Assembly (NCBI GenBank): GCA_007123975.1
Contig: SLFZ01000104.1
Location: 1 to 33,307, forward strand
Origin: Candidatus Izemoplasma sp.
Lineage (GTDB): Bacteria > Bacillota_I > Bacilli_A > Izemoplasmatales > Izemoplasmataceae
DNA: 33,307 nucleotides
Direction of reading: 5' to 3'
Part shown: in pieces, positions 27,561 to 33,307 of the stretch
Layout of the letters: each line of letters begins with the position of its first letter
Numbering within the stretch: the first letter of the stretch is position 1
Translations under genes and position numbers: made by a program
The notes under the pieces: generated by a model
The model's input: the letters and a program-made list of their open reading frames with translations, nothing else
Told to the model about the DNA's origin: nothing
Databases searched by the model: none

Positions 27561-29285
27561 ATGAACCAGTTTGCTCGCGTTTCCGCCGCTTTAAACAAGC
27601 ATCCCATCGACACATTGTTTATCAACGCCAAACTGATCAACGTGTTCACCGGCGAAATTGAATCAACCAGTGTGGCTGTCCACGATGGCGTCATCGTTGG
27701 CTTCGGTGAGTATGAAGCCGCCGATGTCGTCGACCTTAAGGGCGCTTATTTAGCCCCGGGCTTTATCGATGGGCATGTGCACATCGAGTCGTCGATGCTC
27801 ACGCCGGGAGAGTTCGCGCGAGTGGTGGTGCCGAAGGGCACGACCACGGTCATTGCCGATCCGCATGAAATTGCCAACGTCACAGGCATCGATGGGATTC
27901 GCTACATGCTCAACGCCAGCGACGACATTCCGCTCAACGTCCGCATCATGGTTCCAAGCTGTGTTCCGGCGACGAGTTTTGAAAACGCCGGTGCGCGCAT
28001 TGAAGCTACGGACATCGACTCTGTCAAAGACCATCCCCGTGTTTTAGGCCTCGGTGAAGTGATGGATTACCCGGCCGTCTTGCAAGGCGATGCGTCGATG
28101 TATGAGAAACTCTCGACCATGAAAGGGCGGCCCATCGATGGCCATGCACCCGACATTCTTGGTAAGGATTTGAGCGCCTACGCAGCCGCAGGAGTTCAAA
28201 CCGACCACGAGTGCACCAAAGCGGAAAGTTTGCTCGAACGCATTCGCCGCGGAATGTATGTGCACCTTCGTGAAGGCTCGGCGACACGCAACACCCGAGA
28301 ACTGTTAACCGCGGTAACCGAAGAAAACTATCATCGTCTCCTCTTTTGCACCGACGACAAGCACCCCGAAGACATTGCCGCCGAAGGCCACATCAACCAT
28401 AACGCCAACCTCGCCATTGAGTCCGGTGTGCCTCCGATTCACGCGATTCGGATGGGGACGCTGAACGCGGCCATGTGTTATGGTCTAAAAGATGTAGGCG
28501 CCCTCGGCATCGGGTATCGAGCCGACATGATTGTCTTTGATGACATCGACAAGATTGAACCCCGCGTGGTCTATAAAGACGGGGTGAAAGTCGCCGAAGA
28601 GGGCACCGCGACGTTTGACATTGACCCTTACAAGGAAAACAGCGTCACACAGACCGTGAATGTCAAAGAAGGAACGTTGGCTTTTGATTTAAAACTAAAA
28701 ACCAACCGTGCACGCGTCATCGGCATCATTAAAAACAACATTACCACGCGCCATGAAATCCGTCACGTCAAGGTCGAAAACGGCCTTTACATCAATGACT
28801 CCTCCAACAGCATGAATAAGCTTGCGGTCATCGAACGGCATCGCGCCACCGGAAACGTCGGCGTTGGCCTCGTGGAAGGCTATGGCATCGAAAACGGCGC
28901 GCTCGCCATGACCATTGCCCACGATTCGCACAACCTCATCGTCATCGGCGACAACGACGACGCGATGCGCATCGCCGCCGAACGCATCATCGCACTGCAA
29001 GGCGGCATTGTGCTTGTCGAAGGCGACACGGTCGCCGACGAACTGCCGCTCGACATCGCCGGCATCATGTCCACAAAGCCGGCTGAAGACGTTGCACAAA
29101 CCCTCACCCGCATGGGAAAAAAGGTTCGCTCAATGGGTTTAGACGCATCGATTGACGACCCCTTTATCACACTAGCATTCTTGTGCCTGCCGGTCATTCC
29201 CGAACTAAAACTGACCGATCGCGGACTCTTCGATGTGTCAACGTTCGCACACATTGACATCAACCCAGAAAGCGGCGATGCGTAA
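27561..29285 (+). CDS. ade: Adenine deaminase
   Basis: 'APGFIDGHVHIESSMLTPGEFARVVVPKGTTTVIADPHEIANV', 'GLGEVMDYPAVL', 'DDKHPEDIAAEGHINH'; SD AAAGG favours 27561. Confidence 0.95.
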   Translation: MNQFARVSAALNKHPIDTLFINAKLINVFTGEIESTSVAVHDGVIVGFGEYEAADVVDLKGAYLAPGFIDGHVHIESSMLTPGEFARVVVPKGTTTVIADPHEIANVTGIDGIRYMLNASDDIPLNVRIMVPSCVPATSFENAGARIEATDIDSVKDHPRVLGLGEVMDYPAVLQGDASMYEKLSTMKGRPIDGHAPDILGKDLSAYAAAGVQTDHECTKAESLLERIRRGMYVHLREGSATRNTRELLTAVTEENYHRLLFCTDDKHPEDIAAEGHINHNANLAIESGVPPIHAIRMGTLNAAMCYGLKDVGALGIGYRADMIVFDDIDKIEPRVVYKDGVKVAEEGTATFDIDPYKENSVTQTVNVKEGTLAFDLKLKTNRARVIGIIKNNITTRHEIRHVKVENGLYINDSSNSMNKLAVIERHRATGNVGVGLVEGYGIENGALAMTIAHDSHNLIVIGDNDDAMRIAAERIIALQGGIVLVEGDTVADELPLDIAGIMSTKPAEDVAQTLTRMGKKVRSMGLDASIDDPFITLAFLCLPVIPELKLTDRGLFDVSTFAHIDINPESGDA

Positions 29286-30529
29286 TGGAGTACGTTCTCC
29301 ATGGACGCTGCACACTGTGCGATAAAACCGTTGATGTCAGTGCGCACATGACGTGCCCGACGTGTGGCGAGAAAGGCATCTTGGATATCGAGTACGACTA
29401 CGAGGCCATGAAGCGCGTCGTCACACGAGATTACTTCGCCCAAAACACCGATAACACCGTGTGGCGCTACCGGCCGATGATGAGCGTGAAGGACAGCGAT
29501 TTTACTCGCGGCCTTGCTTTGCAGCTTACGCCGCTTGTCAACGCGTCAAGGCTCGCAGAAACCATCGGCTTGAAAACGCTCCACCTCAAAGACGACACGC
29601 GACAGCCAACCGGCTCGCTTAAAGACCGGGCTTCCGCGGTGGCTTGCATGAAAGCCCTAGAGCAAGGCGCAACCCACGTGGCCTGTGCCTCAACCGGAAA
29701 CGCGGCATCAAGTTTAGCAGGGAACGCCGCCAAACTTGGATTGCGTTCGGTTATTTTCGTTCCTGAACGCGCGCCAAAAGGAAAACTCGCGCAGCTGATG
29801 GTCTATGGCGCCGATGTGGTGCGTGTCAAGGGTGACTACAAAACCGCCTTTAGCTTGTCGAAGGACGCGATTGAGCACTACGGATGGTACAACCGCAACG
29901 CTGCGATCAATCCACACATGGTCGAAGGCAAGAAGACGGTCGCCCTTGAAATTGTCGAGCAAACCAACTTCTCCCCACCCGATTGGGTTGTTGTGTCGGT
30001 CGGCGATGGTTGCACCATCGGCGGCGTCTATAAAGGCTTTTATGACATGAAATCCTTGGGCCTTATCGACCGCATCCCGAAACTTCTCGGCGTGCAAGCA
30101 GAAGGCTGTGCCCCGTTTGCGCTGGCCCATGAAACCGACAAGGACCTCGTCGAATGCGACGAAAACACGCTCGCCGATTCCATCGCCGTCGGCATTCCAC
30201 GCAACCCGGTCAAAGGCTTGCGTGCCGTGAAACATTCTCGTGGTGATTTCATTCGCGTCAGCGACGAGGCGATCTTAGACGCGATGAAGACGCTCGGTAA
30301 AACCGAAGGCATCTTCGCCGAACCGGCAGCGAGCGCCGTGATTGCCGGGCTTGAAAAAGCGGTGACAAAAAACATTATTTCAGCCGATGAATCGGTGGTG
30401 GCCATCATCACCGGAAACGGTCTTAAAGATACCGATAGCGCCAATCGCGCAACCGGCGAAGCACCGCATTTACCTCCTGATTTGAACACCTTGATTGCGC
30501 ATAGAAAGGATCGTGATACCAATGCGTAA
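29285..30529 (+). CDS. Threonine-synthase-like fold-type II PLP enzyme with N-terminal zinc-ribbon-like motif
   Basis: CTLCDKTVDVSAHMTCPTCG; PLP-Lys motif 'TRQPTGSLKDRASAVAC'; 'STGNAASSLAGNAAKLGLRSVIFVPERAPKGKLAQ'. Confidence 0.85.
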   Translation: MEYVLHGRCTLCDKTVDVSAHMTCPTCGEKGILDIEYDYEAMKRVVTRDYFAQNTDNTVWRYRPMMSVKDSDFTRGLALQLTPLVNASRLAETIGLKTLHLKDDTRQPTGSLKDRASAVACMKALEQGATHVACASTGNAASSLAGNAAKLGLRSVIFVPERAPKGKLAQLMVYGADVVRVKGDYKTAFSLSKDAIEHYGWYNRNAAINPHMVEGKKTVALEIVEQTNFSPPDWVVVSVGDGCTIGGVYKGFYDMKSLGLIDRIPKLLGVQAEGCAPFALAHETDKDLVECDENTLADSIAVGIPRNPVKGLRAVKHSRGDFIRVSDEAILDAMKTLGKTEGIFAEPAASAVIAGLEKAVTKNIISADESVVAIITGNGLKDTDSANRATGEAPHLPPDLNTLIAHRKDRDTNA

Positions 30530-31892
30530 AATACCTTTTGGGCCAACCTATGCGGAAATGTTAAATCCGCAGACGATTGAGCCCGATGTTCGTCGCCGCG
30601 CACTTGCGGCGGCCGATGACGAACTGAACCCCCTAAACCTTTTTAACATCACCTGGAAGAACCACGAAGGCACCGTCAACAAAATTGTTTTGCCGAAAGC
30701 TCTCACCGGTGTTGATGCCAACATCGTCGTGTTGCTCGGGAAGGACTTCCCCTCTGGATCGCACAAAGTCGGCCCGGCCTACGCCACCTTGATTGAAGGC
30801 TGTGTCGACGGCGACATCGTTCCCGGCGAACACACGATTCTCGGACCATCCACAGGCAACTTCGGCATCGGTGTTTCCTACATCTGTAACTTGATGAACT
30901 ACGATGCGATTGTCATCATGCCCGACACCATGAGCAAAGAGCGCTACGATCGCATTAAGCGCTACGGCGCGAAACTTGAACTGACACCGGGCACGGAGTC
31001 AGACGTTATTTTGACGCTAGAAAAAACGCACGACATGGTCAAGAAACATAAAAACTATCGTGCGCTTGCGCAGTTCGAACTTATGCCGAACTACCGTTTT
31101 CACCGGCACGTCACCGGGCACAGCGCGATTGAAGCCGTGCGTGGCGTCGGCAATGAACGCATCGCCTTGTTCGCCTCGGCACCGGGAAGCGCCGGCACGC
31201 TCGCGGCCGGCGATGCCATCAAAGAAGCATTCCCAGAAGCGAAAATCGCCGCGCTTGAGCCGTATGAATGTTCAACGCTCACCGATGGGGGACGTGGCCA
31301 ACACCGTATTGAAGGCATTGGCGACAAAATGTGCACGCTCATTCACAACATCTTGACCACCGATTTCCTTGTGCTCATAGAAGATGAGGCGTCGGTGCGT
31401 GGACTCAAGGTGTTGCGCGATGGAAAAGCTGTGCTCGCCAAGCACGGCATCGACGAAGAAGCGTTCAACGCGATGCGCGACCTCTTTGGCGTCAGCGGCA
31501 TCTGCAACATCCTCGGTGCCATTAAAATGGCGAAGCACCTCAACCTTGGACCGGAGGATAACGTCGTGACGGTCGCCACCGACGGGTTTGATCGCTATGA
31601 TTCCGTCATCGAAGAACTCGAATCGCGCAGCTTAGAGACGAGCGACCATGTGCTTGAGCGCTGGTTTAAAGACGTCTTTTTGGGTGCCGATGCAAAGCAT
31701 ATCAACGATGTTAGGCATGCCGAAGCCAAAGCGCGTTTGTTCAAGCAAAAAGAAGACGATTGGTTAAAATTCGGTTACGCACAAAACTACCTTGATGCGA
31801 TGAAGTCGATGACATTTTGGAACGAAGAGTACGCGAAGATCGACGCTTACGACGAGCGCATTCGCCAACAACGAAAGGACGAAAACACATGA
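30522..31892 (+). CDS. PLP-dependent lyase/cysteine-synthase-like fold-type II enzyme
   Basis: Probable PLP-Lys '[19 protein letters not shown]', phosphate-binding-like '[43 protein letters not shown]'; ATGCGTAA overlap with upstream stop. Confidence 0.8.
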   Translation: MRKIPFGPTYAEMLNPQTIEPDVRRRALAAADDELNPLNLFNITWKNHEGTVNKIVLPKALTGVDANIVVLLGKDFPSGSHKVGPAYATLIEGCVDGDIVPGEHTILGPSTGNFGIGVSYICNLMNYDAIVIMPDTMSKERYDRIKRYGAKLELTPGTESDVILTLEKTHDMVKKHKNYRALAQFELMPNYRFHRHVTGHSAIEAVRGVGNERIALFASAPGSAGTLAAGDAIKEAFPEAKIAALEPYECSTLTDGGRGQHRIEGIGDKMCTLIHNILTTDFLVLIEDEASVRGLKVLRDGKAVLAKHGIDEEAFNAMRDLFGVSGICNILGAIKMAKHLNLGPEDNVVTVATDGFDRYDSVIEELESRSLETSDHVLERWFKDVFLGADAKHINDVRHAEAKARLFKQKEDDWLKFGYAQNYLDAMKSMTFWNEEYAKIDAYDERIRQQRKDENT

Positions 31893-33106
31893 AGAAAACG
31901 ATGCATGCAATACTCGAAGCCGCTAAACAACACGAAAAAGCGATGACAGCCTTTTTGCGTGACATGATACGGATTCCGAGCGAATCAGGGGATGAAGAAA
32001 AAGTCGTGTTGCGCATTAAAGAAGAGATGGAGAAGGTTGGCTTTGATGAAGTGCGGATCGACAAGATGGGCAACGTCATTGGCCGCATCGGCCAGGGAAA
32101 ACACCTCATCGCCATGGACGCCCACATCGACACGGTGGGCATCGGCGACCGCGACCAGTGGACTTTCGACCCGTATGAAGGCTTCGAAGACGAAAACCGC
32201 ATAGGCGGACGTGGCGCGAGTGACCAAGAAGGTGGCATGGCGTCGATGGTTTACGCTGGAAAGATTATTAAAGACCTCGGCCTCCAAGATGATTACACCT
32301 TGCTTGTGACTGGAACCGTGCAAGAAGAAGACTGCGACGGGCTGTGCTGGCAGTACTTGATTGAAGAAGAAAACATTCGACCCGATTTTGTCGTCATTAC
32401 CGAGCCGACATCGTGCAACATTTACCGCGGACATCGTGGCCGCATGGAGATGAAAGTGACCACCAAAGGCATCTCCTGTCACGGCAGTGCGCCGGAACGG
32501 GGCGATAACGCGATTTACAAAATGGCACCAATCATTCAAGACATCGAAAAACTCAACGAACGGCTGCACCACGATCCATTCCTCGGCAAAGGCACCATCA
32601 CAATCAGTGAAATTTTCTTCAGTTCACCATCGCGTTGTGCCGTCGCCGATGGATGCACGATTTCCATCGACCGACGCTTGACCGATGGCGAGACCTACGA
32701 AACGGCGATGGATGAAATTCGTGCGTTGCCGTCGTTTAAAGCGGCCAATGCTACGGTGGAGATGTACGACTACGAAAAACCATCGTACACTGGACTCGTC
32801 TACCCGACGAAAGCCTTTTTCCCAACCTGGGTGCTCGATCACGACCATGTTGTTTGCGAATCGACGGTCGATGCATACCGAGCCCTCTTCGGTGCCGAGC
32901 CAAAGGTGGATAAATGGACCTTCTCAACCAACGCCGTCTCCATCATGGGACGCCACAACATTCCCTGTATTGGCTTTGGACCAGGCCATGAAGACCAAGC
33001 GCACGCCCCGAACGAAGTGACTTTCAAAGACGAACTCGTCAAAGCCTGCGCCATGTATGCGGCCATTCCACAACACTACCTCAACCATAAACGAAAGGAT
33101 GCCTAA
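31889..33106 (+). CDS. ygeY: M20-family peptidase/deacylase (YgeY-like)
   Basis: '[11 protein letters not shown]', '[18 protein letters not shown]', '[20 protein letters not shown]', '[12 protein letters not shown]', '[20 protein letters not shown]'; ATGA overlap with upstream gene. Confidence 0.88.
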   Translation: MKKTMHAILEAAKQHEKAMTAFLRDMIRIPSESGDEEKVVLRIKEEMEKVGFDEVRIDKMGNVIGRIGQGKHLIAMDAHIDTVGIGDRDQWTFDPYEGFEDENRIGGRGASDQEGGMASMVYAGKIIKDLGLQDDYTLLVTGTVQEEDCDGLCWQYLIEEENIRPDFVVITEPTSCNIYRGHRGRMEMKVTTKGISCHGSAPERGDNAIYKMAPIIQDIEKLNERLHHDPFLGKGTITISEIFFSSPSRCAVADGCTISIDRRLTDGETYETAMDEIRALPSFKAANATVEMYDYEKPSYTGLVYPTKAFFPTWVLDHDHVVCESTVDAYRALFGAEPKVDKWTFSTNAVSIMGRHNIPCIGFGPGHEDQAHAPNEVTFKDELVKACAMYAAIPQHYLNHKRKDA

Positions 33107-33107
33107 G

Positions 33108-33307
33108 ATGAAACCGAAGTACAAAGGAAAACACTTCATCACACTCGAAGACTGGACAAAAGAAGAAATCAACGATCTGCTTGAGGTTTCGGCTGAACTC
33201 AAGCGCAAGTTCTACGCCAACGAACCGACCGAGTACCTGAAGCATAAAACCGCGTTCTTAATGTTCTTTGAACAATCCACCCGCACGCGCAACTCAATGG
33301 AATCCGG
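33108..33307 (+). CDS. N-terminus of a carbamoyltransferase, likely YgeW-like (truncated by window edge)
   Basis: MKPKYKGKHFITLEDWTKEEINDLLEVSAELKRKFYANEPTEYLKHKTAFLMFFEQSTRTRNSMES; STRTR carbamoyl-phosphate binding motif. Confidence 0.8.
   Translation, partial: MKPKYKGKHFITLEDWTKEEINDLLEVSAELKRKFYANEPTEYLKHKTAFLMFFEQSTRTRNSMES

Noticed and set aside
1-33307. CRISPR arrays, tRNA/rRNA genes, insertion sequences or phage genes
   Set aside because: No regular spaced direct repeats, transposase/integrase motifs or recognisable RNA gene sequence were seen while reading the window.

Overview
This 33.3 kb bacterial window is gene-dense and has no rRNA, tRNA, CRISPR array or transposase that I could support. 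The left third (1-14279) holds ordinary-looking accessory and housekeeping genes. On the minus strand there are two lipoproteins and a secreted subtilisin-like protease with InlB-type and Ig-like repeats. On the plus strand there are two MscS channels, a CyuA/UPF0597-type desulfidase, a PAP2 phosphatase, an ABC-F ATPase, a SagB-type nitroreductase, ThpR, PsuG, a guanylate-kinase-like protein and NAD(P)HX epimerase/dehydratase. From about 14356 to the right edge there is one tightly packed plus-strand cluster. It encodes a MocA-like nucleotidyltransferase, two separate three-subunit molybdenum hydroxylases, XdhC, a small P-loop NTPase, an uncharacterised membrane protein, HyuA-like and SsnA-like amidohydrolases, and a PreA-like Fe-S flavoprotein. 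It continues with adenine deaminase, two different fold-type II PLP enzymes, a YgeY-like M20 peptidase and the start of a YgeW-like carbamoyltransferase. This resembles the anaerobic purine/urate catabolic clusters known from E. coli (ygeWXY-hyuA-ssnA-ygfK-xdhD) and gut anaerobes, but differs in several ways. No YgeX-like diaminopropionate ammonia-lyase is recognisable, and two other PLP enzymes sit in its place. YgfK is replaced by a short PreA-like protein. Two hydroxylases with different active-site signatures are present. An orphan membrane protein and a THEP1-like NTPase are embedded in the cluster. All functional calls come from reading motifs and gene context; no database search was run.
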